A stretch of 43,749 nucleotides of DNA from Pseudomonas folii. GTDB taxonomy: Bacteria > Pseudomonadota > Gammaproteobacteria > Pseudomonadales > Pseudomonadaceae. The notes under the pieces are model-generated. The model saw only the letters and a program-made list of their open reading frames with translations, searched no databases and was not told the origin of the DNA. Shown here piece by piece: positions 27,274-36,335 of the stretch. A program made the position numbers and the translations under genes. The stretch is taken from contig NZ_JACONW010000035.1 of assembly GCF_014357575.1 (NCBI RefSeq), positions 1-43,749 of the forward strand. Reading direction: 5' to 3'. The stretch's first letter is position 1. Each line of letters starts with the position of its first letter.

Positions 27274-28481
27274 CCCGACGTCGCTGGTTGCTGCTCGCTC
27301 TGGCTGTGCTGGTTCTGGGCGTTGTTGCGGCCTACCTCCTGAAGAATCTGGAGCGCTACGAAGAAACGATCGATCAAGGCCCCTCCCCCGAAGCTCGCGC
27401 CAATCCATGGCTGGCAGCGGAAAGTTTTCTACGCAGTCGCTCCATCGACGTAAAGACAGCCGACTCGACCAACAAACTGCCCGATGCGAGGCTCGAATCC
27501 CAAACCCTGCTGTTGCTCGACTATCGCGACAACATGACCCCTGCCCAAGCGGACCAGGTGCTGCAGTGGGCGCGGTCCGGCGGGCATCTGCTGTTTGTCG
27601 CCGAGCAACTCTGGGATGAAAAAAGAGGCCGTAGCGGCGATCTGTTGCTGGACCGGTTGCAGATTCATCAATTACTCACCAAAGACCTCAAAGGGCAGGA
27701 TTACTCACCCCCCAGCTCCGTTAGCCCGGTAATCCCGCTGCGCACGCCTGTACCCAAGGCACCCAAAGTGTCCTGGCCGGAATTGACACGCTTGTATCTG
27801 GAAAACGAAGAAGCTCCGGCCTACATGAGCTTCGACCCCAGCTTCCACCTCGAAGACCCTGAAGATCACGCCCAGTCCTGGGCCAACAGCGCTGACGCAA
27901 CGCACATGCTGCAGCTGATCTATGGTGACGGCCTGATTACCGTGGTCACCGATGCCGACTTGTGGAAAACCCGATCCATCGGTCATTACGACAATGCGTG
28001 GCTCCTGTGGTACCTGACCCAGGACAGCAAAGTCACGATGGTCTTCAGAACCGACCACGACAACCTGTTCAGCCTGTTGCTGCGTCATTTCCCGCTGCTG
28101 CTATTAATGCTGACGCTACTGATCGGCGCTGGACTCTGGCGGGCGGGCATGCGTCAGGGGCCTGTGCGAGCACCTGCTGTCGGCGCGCGTCGCCAATTGA
28201 CCGAGCACCTGCGCGCCAGTGCTGAATTTCTACGTCGTCGCAGCGGCCAGCAAACCCTCTTGCGGACCCTGCAGGCAGAAATCCTGCGCCGCGCCCGCAT
28301 TCGTCACCCAGGCTTCGAATCCCTGGTGGTCGCCGACCAATGGCAGGTCCTGGCACGCCTGACCCGCCAGCCAACCAGTGTCATCAGCCAGGCATTGCGC
28401 CCACGTCCGGCACAGCGCATGTCCAGTTCCGACTTCACCCGTCAGGTTGCCCACCTGCAAACCATCAGGAATGCCCTATGA
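27270..28481 (+). CDS. DUF4350-containing membrane protein
   Basis: A 403-residue protein: N-terminal transmembrane anchor (residues about 6-24), a periplasmic GATase-like DUF4350 region (GPSPEARANPWLAAESFLRSR...LLLLDYRDNMTPAQADQVLQWARSGGHLLFVAEQ, in segments), a second transmembrane segment near residue 275 (FPLLLLMLTLLIGAGLW) and a basic cytosolic tail. The start overlaps the previous stop (ATGA), and the end overlaps the MoxR gene. Family function unknown; it consistently travels with MoxR/DUF58 operons. Confidence 0.78.
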   Translation: MTRRRWLLLALAVLVLGVVAAYLLKNLERYEETIDQGPSPEARANPWLAAESFLRSRSIDVKTADSTNKLPDARLESQTLLLLDYRDNMTPAQADQVLQWARSGGHLLFVAEQLWDEKRGRSGDLLLDRLQIHQLLTKDLKGQDYSPPSSVSPVIPLRTPVPKAPKVSWPELTRLYLENEEAPAYMSFDPSFHLEDPEDHAQSWANSADATHMLQLIYGDGLITVVTDADLWKTRSIGHYDNAWLLWYLTQDSKVTMVFRTDHDNLFSLLLRHFPLLLLMLTLLIGAGLWRAGMRQGPVRAPAVGARRQLTEHLRASAEFLRRRSGQQTLLRTLQAEILRRARIRHPGFESLVVADQWQVLARLTRQPTSVISQALRPRPAQRMSSSDFTRQVAHLQTIRNAL

Positions 28482-29539
28482 GCGATCTACCCAACGAAAC
28501 CTCCCCCGGCACCGAGCCTGTCGTCGAGTTCAATATCGACCCGGTAGCCACTCCCGCACCGCCCGCCAGCAATCAGGCGCAGCAACGGCAGCGCGCCAGC
28601 CAGTTGGCCCAGGCGTTGCGCAAAGAGCTGCAAAAAGCCGTGATCGGACAAGCCGCCGTTATTGATGACGTGCTGACCGCGTTGATTGGTGGCGGCCATG
28701 TCTTGCTCGAAGGGGTGCCCGGACTCGGCAAAACTTTACTGGTCCGGGCGCTGGCCCGTTGCTTTGGCGGGGAGTTCGCCCGCATTCAGTTCACCCCTGA
28801 CCTGATGCCCAGTGACGTCACCGGCCATGCGGTCTATGACCTTCACACCGAGCAGTTCAAACTCCGTAAAGGTCCGATTTTCACCAACCTGCTGCTGGCC
28901 GATGAAATCAACCGTGCTCCGGCCAAGACTCAAGCCGCGCTGCTTGAAGCCATGCAGGAACGGCAGGTGACTCTTGAAGGTAAACCCATGCCCATCGCTC
29001 AGCCGTTCATGGTGCTGGCGACGCAAAACCCCATTGAGCAGGAAGGGACTTATCCACTGCCAGAAGCCGAGCTGGATCGTTTCATGCTCAAACTGCGCAT
29101 GGACTATCCCGATGTCGACGAAGAGCTGAGCATGGTCCGCCAGGTCACGCGCTCAACACGGGCCGATATGCTCGACGTACAACCGCTACGCGTCGTGCTC
29201 CAGGCGCGTGAAGTGCAGGCCTTGCAGCGTATTGCGAGCGAACTGCCGCTGGACGATCAGGTACTGGACTATGCCGTGCGACTGGCGCGCGCTACCCGCA
29301 GCTGGCCGGGACTGACCCTCGGCGCAGGTCCACGGGCTTCCATTGCGCTGGTACGTGGCGGCCGGGCGCGGGCGTTGCTGCGAGGTGGCGAATTTGTCAT
29401 CCCTGACGACATCAAGGATTGTGCGCTGGCTGTGCTGCGCCACCGGGTAAGGCTGGCGCCAGAACTCGACATCGAAGGCCTGTCGGTTGATCAGGTCCTC
29501 AGCCAGTTGCTCGATCAGGTTCCGGCGCCCCGTCTATGA
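28478..29539 (+). CDS. MoxR-family AAA+ ATPase
   Basis: The 353-residue AAA+ ATPase has Walker A GVPGLGKT (residues 79-86), Walker B LLLADEINR (D142, E143), and the sensor/pore region QNPIEQEGTYPLPEAELDRF (19 residues). MoxR ATPases act as chaperones that insert cofactors or activate VWA-domain partners; here the partner is most likely the adjacent DUF58 protein. The first 35 residues are Pro/Ala-rich and probably disordered. ATG at 28478 overlaps the preceding stop (ATGA); a longer frame from 28340 lies within the previous gene. Confidence 0.92.
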   Translation: MSDLPNETSPGTEPVVEFNIDPVATPAPPASNQAQQRQRASQLAQALRKELQKAVIGQAAVIDDVLTALIGGGHVLLEGVPGLGKTLLVRALARCFGGEFARIQFTPDLMPSDVTGHAVYDLHTEQFKLRKGPIFTNLLLADEINRAPAKTQAALLEAMQERQVTLEGKPMPIAQPFMVLATQNPIEQEGTYPLPEAELDRFMLKLRMDYPDVDEELSMVRQVTRSTRADMLDVQPLRVVLQAREVQALQRIASELPLDDQVLDYAVRLARATRSWPGLTLGAGPRASIALVRGGRARALLRGGEFVIPDDIKDCALAVLRHRVRLAPELDIEGLSVDQVLSQLLDQVPAPRL

Positions 29540-30879
29540 AGCAATTGCTGAAACCATCGACTGCACTGTTTGGCTGGCTGGGAGGCCTGGCTGGCATTGC
29601 GCTGTTGCTCGGCATTCTGTCCGCAATGGCCATTGAGGTGCCCGATGAGGTCGGCATACTGTTTTGCGCGTTGCTGCTGGCACTGCTGATGCTGGCACTG
29701 GCAGATGCCATTCGGCTGGTCCGTAAACCGTCACCGAGCCTGGAACGTGAAGTCAGCGGGAGTCTGGCGCTGGGTCGTTGGGCGCAAGCACATCTGACGC
29801 TGAACCACGATTATCCGGATGAAACCACCGTGCAGGTGCTTGATCATTTGCCGGAGGGCTTCGAGGTCGAACATCTGCCACAAACCCTGGCGCTGCGGCC
29901 GGGCCAGCAAAGTCGGTTGAGCTACCGCCTGCGGCCATTGCAACGAGGGCTTTTCAAGCTTTCCCGTTGCGAGATAGAGCTGCCCAGTTCGATGGGACTC
30001 TGGCGAGTTCGTCGTTATCTGGAGTTGAACGGCAGTACACGGGTCTATCCGGATTTTGCCCGCGTCTATGGGGGGCAGTTGCTGGCGGTTGAAAACTGGC
30101 TCAGCCAGATGGGCGTACGCCAGCGACAGCGGCGTGGTCTGGGCATGGAATTCAACCAGTTGAGAGAGTTTCGCGAAGGCGACAGCCTGAGGCAAATCGA
30201 CTGGAAAGCTACCGCGCGTCACCGCACGCCCATCGCCCGTGAGTATCAGGAAGAAACTGATCAACAAATCATTTTCATGCTCGACTGCGGTCGACGCATG
30301 CGCAGCCAGGACGGCGATCTTTCGCACTTCGATCATGCGCTCAACGCCCTGCTATTGCTTGGGCACATCGCGTTGCGTCAGGGCGATGCGGTAGGTCTGT
30401 CGACCTTTGCCAGCGAGCAGGACCGCTACCTTGCCCCGGTCAAAGGGCCGAGCCAGTTGAATGTCCTGCTCAACAGCGTCTACGACCTGGACAGCACTCG
30501 CAGAACCGCAGACTACAGCTCCGCCGCACGCCAGTTGATAGCACGCCAGAAGCGCCGCGCTTTGGTCGTGGTAATGACCAACTTGCGCGATGAAGATGAT
30601 GAGGAGCTGTTGTCAGCGGTCAAAATGCTGAGTCAGAAACACAGGGTACTGATAGTCAGTTTGCGCGAAGAAGTGCTGGATACATTACGGCACGAGCCGG
30701 TTCAGACTTACGAAGACGCATTGATGTACTGCGGAACCATCGACTTTCTGAGCGCCCGGACCGAATTGCATGACCGTTTGAACGCCCACGGCATACCAGT
30801 TCTCGACTCCCGTCCGGTAGAGCTTGGGCCGGAACTGATCAGTCGCTACCTGAACTGGAAAAAAACCGGGGCGTTGTGA
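29536..30879 (+). CDS. DUF58 (VWA-like) membrane protein, partner of the MoxR ATPase
   Basis: A 447-residue protein with two N-terminal transmembrane helices (about residues 12-57), a beta-rich CARDB-like segment, and the DUF58 core with GMEFNQLREFREGDSLRQID (starting near residue 203) and a VWA-like tail (FMLDCGRRM, VVVMTNLRDEDDEELL). MIDAS-type metal residues can be suspected but not proven. Coupled to MoxR by ATGA; last gene of the operon. Together with the DUF4129 and DUF4350 proteins it suggests a membrane-bound complex whose assembly is driven by ATP hydrolysis. Confidence 0.88.
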   Translation: MKQLLKPSTALFGWLGGLAGIALLLGILSAMAIEVPDEVGILFCALLLALLMLALADAIRLVRKPSPSLEREVSGSLALGRWAQAHLTLNHDYPDETTVQVLDHLPEGFEVEHLPQTLALRPGQQSRLSYRLRPLQRGLFKLSRCEIELPSSMGLWRVRRYLELNGSTRVYPDFARVYGGQLLAVENWLSQMGVRQRQRRGLGMEFNQLREFREGDSLRQIDWKATARHRTPIAREYQEETDQQIIFMLDCGRRMRSQDGDLSHFDHALNALLLLGHIALRQGDAVGLSTFASEQDRYLAPVKGPSQLNVLLNSVYDLDSTRRTADYSSAARQLIARQKRRALVVVMTNLRDEDDEELLSAVKMLSQKHRVLIVSLREEVLDTLRHEPVQTYEDALMYCGTIDFLSARTELHDRLNAHGIPVLDSRPVELGPELISRYLNWKKTGAL

Positions 30880-30894
30880 ACGCGCCTTCCCGCC

Positions 30895-30993
30895 ATCCGC
30901 TGTCGCGAAGCAAACATTGAACTGTAGGAGCTGCCGAAGGCTGCGATAGCGGTCTGTCAGGAAAACTGCATCGCAGCCTTCGGCAGCTCCTAC
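30895..30993. repeat. GGAGCTGCCGAAGGCTGCGA repeat, copy 2, with reversed tail
   Basis: The inverted repeat 30924..30993 (TGTAGGAGCTGCCGAAGGCT and complement) is preceded by a reverse-oriented tail GCTGTCGCGAAGCAAACATT. It lies between the DUF58 and PilZ genes, whose ends converge. Confidence 0.8.
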
Positions 30994-31021
30994 GCAATTA
31001 GCGTGAGTCAGTTAGTCGCCC

Positions 31022-31381
31022 TCACGCCGACGCCTCCATCGGATAAAAACTGAAGTAATGCCTTAGAGCACCAATCAGTTCCGCGTACTCTGGCGGTGAC
31101 TCCGTCAATATGAAGCCGGAGTCATAGCTACCTGGTGTCTCATCTTCATGACACCACAGACAGGTCGCTGTCACTTCCAGGGTTACAGGCATTCCTCTCT
31201 CACAAGGTACCTGCAGACGCAATTGAAATTCAGCACCCACCAGCATCGGTAGATCACTGATCAGCATCAATCCCTTCTCGGAAATGTTGCCCAGACAACC
31301 CAATTGCTTGTTGGTGTAGCGGTTGAACACCCGCAGATAACCAGGCAATTGGTGCCGTTCGATCCTTCGTTCTTTCAACAT
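31022..31381 (-). CDS. PilZ-domain protein (c-di-GMP receptor candidate)
   Basis: A 119-residue stand-alone PilZ domain. The N-terminal RRIERHQ fits the RxxxR c-di-GMP-binding motif, and GNISEKGLML takes the place of the usual (D/N)xSxxG motif. The remaining beta-barrel includes PVTLEVTATCLWCHED. It probably links the second messenger to a target, such as motility or biofilm. The P. aeruginosa equivalent by position is, from memory, PA4324. A candidate cyclase is encoded 3.5 kb away (34837..35955). The ribosome binding site before the ATG at 31381 is weak. Confidence 0.85.
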   Translation of the reverse strand: MLKERRIERHQLPGYLRVFNRYTNKQLGCLGNISEKGLMLISDLPMLVGAEFQLRLQVPCERGMPVTLEVTATCLWCHEDETPGSYDSGFILTESPPEYAELIGALRHYFSFYPMEASA

Positions 31382-31615
31382 AGGTCAGCCGCCATAGGTG
31401 GCCATTGAGCATGGCCGCGCTAATACTCCTGGGGTAGCCAGCACTGCGCGCTGGCACCGTCAATACGGACAAACTTGAGTTTGTCGTCGCAGAAACGTGA
31501 ATCTGACCCAATGCAGGCGCCACAAGTCACGTACGTCCGTCTGCTTTTCGTAAGACTAGACCACTTATGGCATACAACCACTCAAAAACGTTACAACTGA
31601 TCCAAACGGATGTAA

Positions 31616-31990
31616 TTAACGCTTTACAGGGCTGACTTGAGCAGTCTGGACGCGCGGATAGTGACCCAACTGCTGCAGCGTCTCCAGGCGCGCTCTCGCT
31701 CTGAATGCATACTCACTGTAAGGGTACTGAGTGATGATGAACTGATAAGTCTGCGCCGCATCAACAAACAGTTTTTGCCGCTCGAGGCATTGCCCGCGCA
31801 GCATCGATACTTCCGGTTGAACGTAGCGACGCGAGCGGCTTTGACGATCGACCTTGGAGAGGCTCAACATCACAGCCTCGCAGTCACCCCGATCATAGGA
31901 TCGATAGGCGCTGTTCAAATTGGAATTCATTGCCATTCGGGTGCAACCACTGACAGCTGCCAGCAATACTAAAATCATCACGATTCGCAT
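31616..31990 (-). CDS. Small TPR-like lipoprotein
   Basis: A 124-residue protein with a lipoprotein signal (MRIVMILVLLAAVSGC, lipobox AVSGC, Cys16). The mature part has helical repeats that look like one to two TPR units (SAYRSYDRGDCEAVMLSLS...DAAQTYQFIITQYPYSEYAFRA; two segments), similar to the C-terminal part of YbgF/BamD-like proteins. Start 31990 has AGGAGAG before it; the longer frame is rejected. Divergent from pyruvate kinase. Function unknown; probably outer-membrane associated. Confidence 0.82.
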   Translation of the reverse strand: MRIVMILVLLAAVSGCTRMAMNSNLNSAYRSYDRGDCEAVMLSLSKVDRQSRSRRYVQPEVSMLRGQCLERQKLFVDAAQTYQFIITQYPYSEYAFRARARLETLQQLGHYPRVQTAQVSPVKR

Positions 31991-32166
31991 GGGACTCTCC
32001 TGTGCTCTGCAATATATCGACCTCAGACAGGATTTCTTCAAGCGGTTTTTGACACCGGTCGTCTGCTGGTTACCGGCTCGTAAAGTAAGACGACAATGCA
32101 AAGAAACATGACTACAGATCAAGACAGTAGTAGCCTCTCGCTGCGCTTCATATAAGGAGTTTATGC

Positions 32167-33618
32167 ATGACCGTTCGCCGCACTAAAATCGTCGCCACCC
32201 TTGGCCCTGCCAGTAACTCGCCGGAAGTCATCGAACAGCTGATCCTTTCGGGTCTGGACGTTGCTCGTCTGAACTTCTCCCACGGCACACCGGATGAGCA
32301 CAAGGCACGCGCCAGGCTCATTCGCGAAATTGCCGCAAAGCACGGGCGCTTCGTTGCCCTGCTGGGCGACCTGCAAGGTCCGAAAATTCGTATTGCCAAG
32401 TTTGCCGGCAAGAAAATCGAACTGAAAGTCGGTGATAAATTCACCTTCTCCACCGTTCACCCGCTGACCGAAGGCAACCAGCAAATCGTGGGTATCGACT
32501 ACCCGGATCTGGTCAAGGACTGCGGCGTAGGCGACGAGCTGCTGCTCGACGACGGTCGCGTGGTCATGCGCGTTGACACTCAGACGGCCGACGAACTGCA
32601 CTGCACCGTGCTGATCGGTGGTCCATTGTCGGACCACAAAGGCATCAACCGTCGCGGCGGCGGCCTCACCGCTCCGGCCTTGACTGAAAAAGACAAGCTG
32701 GACATCAAGCTCGCTGCCGAAATGGACCTGGACTATCTGGCCGTGTCCTTCCCCCGCGACGCTGCCGACATGGAATACGCCCGTAAACTGCGCGACGAGT
32801 CCGGCGGTACCGCCTGGCTGGTGGCGAAGATCGAACGTGCTGAAGCCGTTGCCAACGATGAAGTGCTGGACGCGCTGATTCGCGCCAGTGACGCGGTCAT
32901 GGTTGCCCGTGGCGACCTGGGCGTTGAAATCGGCGACGCCGAGCTGGTGGGCGTTCAGAAACGCATTATTCTGCACGCACGTCGCCACAACAAAGCGGTA
33001 ATCGTCGCTACTCAGATGATGGAGTCGATGATCTCCAGCCCGATGCCGACCCGCGCAGAAGTCTCCGACGTGGCCAACGCCGTGCTCGACTACACCGACG
33101 CTGTGATGTTGTCCGCTGAAAGCGCTGCGGGTTCTTATCCGATCGAAGCCGTTCAGGCCATGGCCCGCATCTGCATCGGCGCTGAGAAGCACCCGACGGG
33201 TAAAACCTCCAGCCATCGCATCGGTCACTCGTTCACCCGTTGTGACGAAAGCATCGCGCTGGCCGCCATGTACACCGCCAACCACTTCCCGGGCGTTAAA
33301 GCGATCATTGCTCTGACTGAAAGCGGCTATACCCCGCTGATCATGTCTCGCATTCGCTCATCGGTGCCGATCTACGCGTTCTCCCCGCACCGCGGGACTC
33401 AGGCTCGCGCAGCAATGTTCCGTGGCGTTTACACCGTACCGTTCGACCCAGCCAACCTGCCACCAGGCCAGGTCAGCCAGTCTGCGGTAGACGAACTGCT
33501 CAAGCGCGGTCTCGTTGAGCAAGGCGATTGGGTCATCCTCACCAAGGGTGACAGCTACCACACCATCGGTGGCACCAATGGCATGAAAATCCTGCATGTA
33601 GGCGATCCACTGGTCTAA
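32167..33618 (+). CDS. pykA: Pyruvate kinase
   Basis: The 483-residue glycolytic enzyme converts phosphoenolpyruvate and ADP to pyruvate and ATP. Seen are KIVATLGPAS at the N terminus, the substrate and metal-binding ARLNFSHG, GDLQGPKIR, the active-site signature LVAKIERAEAV (K and E) with ARGDLGVEI, and ATQMMESMI with PTRAEVSDVANAVLDYTDAVMLSAE in two parts. The length equals P. aeruginosa PykA, and the flanking genes are the same. AAGGAG lies 9 bases before the ATG at 32167. An intrinsic terminator follows directly. Confidence 0.95.
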   Translation: MTVRRTKIVATLGPASNSPEVIEQLILSGLDVARLNFSHGTPDEHKARARLIREIAAKHGRFVALLGDLQGPKIRIAKFAGKKIELKVGDKFTFSTVHPLTEGNQQIVGIDYPDLVKDCGVGDELLLDDGRVVMRVDTQTADELHCTVLIGGPLSDHKGINRRGGGLTAPALTEKDKLDIKLAAEMDLDYLAVSFPRDAADMEYARKLRDESGGTAWLVAKIERAEAVANDEVLDALIRASDAVMVARGDLGVEIGDAELVGVQKRIILHARRHNKAVIVATQMMESMISSPMPTRAEVSDVANAVLDYTDAVMLSAESAAGSYPIEAVQAMARICIGAEKHPTGKTSSHRIGHSFTRCDESIALAAMYTANHFPGVKAIIALTESGYTPLIMSRIRSSVPIYAFSPHRGTQARAAMFRGVYTVPFDPANLPPGQVSQSAVDELLKRGLVEQGDWVILTKGDSYHTIGGTNGMKILHVGDPLV

Positions 33619-33640
33619 GACCGCCCGCGCAGTGAACAAA

Positions 33641-33671
33641 AGCCCCGACTCGCGAGAGCCGGGGCTTTTTT
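33641..33671 (+). terminator. Intrinsic terminator of pykA
   Basis: AGCCCCG / CGGGGCT stem with an internal CTCGCGAG palindrome in the loop, followed by six T residues. Confidence 0.85.
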
Positions 33672-33714
33672 GTGTCTGGTGACCCAGGGTGAACCGCAGT
33701 GCATTTCTGAGAGA

Positions 33715-33897
33715 CCCCGATGTCTATGGCACCGCGCTATCTCGCGGCAAACCTGGGCCTGTAGGACCGGATTCATCCGGGAGGACGGCATTCCAAGCGC
33801 CGATGGTGTGGCGGATGTACTGGCCTCTTCCCGAATAAATTCGGTCCCACAGGTTCTGTGTGAGTCCAGTGTCCGGGACACAAGGCAATCTCGCGTT
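33715..33897. repeat. Hairpin repeat with degenerate tails after pykA
   Basis: The arms CTGTAGGACCGGATTCATCC (from 33759) and GAATAAATTCGGTCCCACAG (to about 33851) form an imperfect inverted repeat. Degenerate tail sequences flank it: CCGCGCTATCTCGCGGCAAAC on the left (split around 33732-33752) and GTCCGGGACACAAGGCAATC on the right. Open frames here are accidental. Confidence 0.7.
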
Positions 33898-33905
33898 TGA
33901 ATGCC

Positions 33906-34844
33906 TTATTCACGTCCCACAAACACGTCCGCCAGCACCTGATTACGCGGAATACCCGCCAGATAAAGTCGCTTGGCGAAGGTCTCTACACTTTGCGGGC
34001 TGCCACAGACCAGCGCCAGGGTCTTGCGCGACAGCATGCGCAGGTCGGCTAGGGTCGCGTCCAGTTCATCAACCGTCGCCAGCTGCACTTGAATATTGCC
34101 ATGGGCACCTGCCAACTCAGTCAGTTCGGTATGCAGGTAATGCTCACTGCCATCGCGTGCCAGATGAATAAGCCTGATCGGTCCTTGATGCTCCTGACGC
34201 AGCGCCTCTCGAAGCACGCCCCACAGCGGTCCGAGGCCGGTTCCGGCGCCCAAAAGTAGCAACGGCCGGTCCTGCCAGTCGGGATCGTATTGCAAAGCAC
34301 CGCCCCGCAACTCGCCGAGGCCAAGACGCTCGTCTACGCGCAAATGGCGAGCTACGTCGGCAAAGGCGCCCGGTTGACGGCAGTCGATATGAAACTCCAG
34401 AAAACGGTCTTCGCCCGGTAAGCTTGCCAGCGAATACGGCCGGGCAACACCGCCCTCAGTCCACAGCACCAGATGCTGTCCAGCCCGATAACGCAACGGT
34501 CGCTCCGGTTCAAGACGCAAACGCAGCACCGTAGCGCTGAGCCAGTCACACTCAGCGATCCGAGCAGGCATCCCGTCGCTCAGTGGATCAAACGCGTGAA
34601 CCGTCAAATCCTCCATCACCCGACACTGGCAGGCCAGACGCCAGCCCTGCAGACGCTTGCCCGCATCCAGCGCCTCAGGCAACGCATCCGCGGGTTCGCC
34701 ATCAATGCAGCGCACCAGACAGGCATGACAACTCCCTGCCCGGCAGCTATAGGGAACGCTGACGCCAGCCTGATTGAGGCTGTCGAGTAAATTGCTTCCT
34801 GCTTCGACCGTCCAGTGACGCTCGCCTACATGCAACTCAGGCAT
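33906..34844 (-). CDS. 2Fe-2S ferredoxin / FAD-NAD oxidoreductase
   Basis: A 312-residue flavoprotein with an N-terminal plant-type [2Fe-2S] domain (C34, C39, C42 in YSCRAGSCHACL, C72 in RLACQC; also C46), an FAD-binding barrel with RPYSLASLPG, and an NAD-binding domain (LLLGAGTGLGPLWG; ALVCGSP). This is the layout of phenol hydroxylase and dioxygenase reductases and of Pseudomonas 'iron-sulfur-binding ferredoxin reductase' proteins (PA4331 by memory). No oxygenase gene is nearby, so the electron acceptor is unknown. The ATG at 34844 overlaps the 3' end of the upstream GGDEF gene by 8 bases. The TTG one codon earlier is an alternative start. Confidence 0.88.
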   Translation of the reverse strand: MPELHVGERHWTVEAGSNLLDSLNQAGVSVPYSCRAGSCHACLVRCIDGEPADALPEALDAGKRLQGWRLACQCRVMEDLTVHAFDPLSDGMPARIAECDWLSATVLRLRLEPERPLRYRAGQHLVLWTEGGVARPYSLASLPGEDRFLEFHIDCRQPGAFADVARHLRVDERLGLGELRGGALQYDPDWQDRPLLLLGAGTGLGPLWGVLREALRQEHQGPIRLIHLARDGSEHYLHTELTELAGAHGNIQVQLATVDELDATLADLRMLSRKTLALVCGSPQSVETFAKRLYLAGIPRNQVLADVFVGRE

Positions 34845-35955
34845 CAACGCTTTCCCAACCCGCTACACATCGATTACGCCCGCCCCGCTTGGCCCGATAC
34901 AGCGCCTGATCTGCCCGGTGCAGGGCTTCATCCAGATTGTCACCCCGTTGCAGCAAGGTCATGCCCACCGACAGGCTGAGATTTGAGCCAGGTAACGCCG
35001 CCAGCTCAACACGGCTGAATGACTCACGTACACGCTCACAGCAATCGACCAGTTGTTTTTCGTCACAGAGTGGTATCAACAACACAAACTCTTCTCCACC
35101 GTAGCGCGCCAGCACATCGCTCTCGCGCAGACAATCCTCGGCGCGAGCCGCAAAAGCCTGCAACACCTGGTCGCCAGCCGAATGGCCATGGTTATCGTTG
35201 ATGCGCTTGAAGTGATCAAGGTCGATCAAGGCCAGACCGTGAGAAGTGTCGTCGTTCAGTTGATTCAATTCCCGGGCAGCCATGCGCAAAAAGTAGCGGC
35301 GATTATACAGCCCGGTGAGTTCATCGGTTGCAGCCAGCTCTTCAAGCTGAGCCATCATCCCGCGCAACGTGTCCTGGTGGGCCTGCAAGGCGTAGCGACG
35401 CTGACGCATTCGCTGGCGCTGGGCATGCACGTAACCGGCAAAGAGGCTGAGCCATAGCAGCATCACGAACAGAGCACTGATCTGCAGCAATACGGTGCCC
35501 GGTTTTTGCAAGGCTCCATTGATGAATTCCCACGCATTGATGCCCGCGAAACTCAACAGCACGAGCAACGCACAGCGAGCGAAGACCATGGGTGTGAGCT
35601 GAAACAAACCGAACAGGAGGATCGGCGCATAGATGATCAGAAATATGCCTCGAGCCTCCCCCAGACATGACAACAGCCAGGTCAGCCAACACAAGGCCAG
35701 CACGACCTGGAATTCAGTCAGGCTCGCATCACTGAAGCGCTGATTGAATCGGGTAAGGAAAACGATCAGTAAAACCAGTTGGCTAAGCAGCACCGAAACA
35801 CAGGTGAACACCGCCACATGCAATGGCTGTTGCAGCTCCCCCGCGTAAATGGCCAGCCCGCTCAGTAACAGAACCAATACATAGGTCGCCACCGCCAAAC
35901 CAAATCGCTTCAAAAAAATGGACTGTGTGGTCGGGGATATTTCCCGTTTGGTCAT
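34837..35955 (-). CDS. sadC: Membrane diguanylate cyclase, probable SadC
   Basis: The 372-residue protein has six hydrophobic segments in residues 15-200, then a coiled linker and a GGDEF domain. The active-site motif is GGEEF (starting near residue 286) with the product-inhibition I-site RESD five residues before it; DELTGLYNRRYF and LIDLDHFKRINDNHGH are intact, so the cyclase should make c-di-GMP. SadC of P. aeruginosa (PA4332, from memory) lies between the same two genes, a ferredoxin reductase and a fumarase, which supports the symbol, though that protein is longer. ATG at 35955 was chosen because the upstream extension to 36051 has only a TTG and a polar sequence. No EAL domain. Confidence 0.75.
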   Translation of the reverse strand: MTKREISPTTQSIFLKRFGLAVATYVLVLLLSGLAIYAGELQQPLHVAVFTCVSVLLSQLVLLIVFLTRFNQRFSDASLTEFQVVLALCWLTWLLSCLGEARGIFLIIYAPILLFGLFQLTPMVFARCALLVLLSFAGINAWEFINGALQKPGTVLLQISALFVMLLWLSLFAGYVHAQRQRMRQRRYALQAHQDTLRGMMAQLEELAATDELTGLYNRRYFLRMAARELNQLNDDTSHGLALIDLDHFKRINDNHGHSAGDQVLQAFAARAEDCLRESDVLARYGGEEFVLLIPLCDEKQLVDCCERVRESFSRVELAALPGSNLSLSVGMTLLQRGDNLDEALHRADQALYRAKRGGRNRCVAGWESVDA

Positions 35956-36335
35956 CGTGCTCAAAAAGGATTCCTTCCCGTAGTGGCACCAAGCCCAGAA
36001 CTTTAGACTCGCGTCAGAAAGTTTCCAGCGACGGGGGATAAATACGTTCAAAAAGGTTCAATTGCAACTGATGTGGCGTAGCTCAAATACACGGATTACA
36101 CCGGCTTGCGGTGGTGTCGGCTGACAACTCCCGCAGCAATAGGGATAAACCAGTCAGCGGACCAATCATGACAAGGCGCAAAACCGATGGATGGAGCAAC
36201 GAGGTTGCGGGTTATACTGCCGCGCCTTTTTGTCGCAGCCAGTGATGCTGCCGTAGCCATGAGACATCGCAAGATGGCAGATGACTCAGACAATATTTTT
36301 GAATGTTCCCGTCCTAAACAGAGGAGCGCGCCCAC
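35956..36335. other. Divergent promoter region between sadC and fumarase
   Basis: 380 bases without a gene. GTTATACTGC at 36211 gives a good -10 (TATACT, 36213-36218) toward fumarase, without a clear -35. It would leave a leader of about 110 bases. No repeat hairpin is present. Confidence 0.45.

Noticed and set aside
32161..33285. A 374-codon minus-strand frame opposite pykA
   Set aside because: Antisense shadow; pykA has all catalytic motifs.
33670..33900. Short frames after pykA
   Set aside because: They translate a hairpin repeat and its tails.
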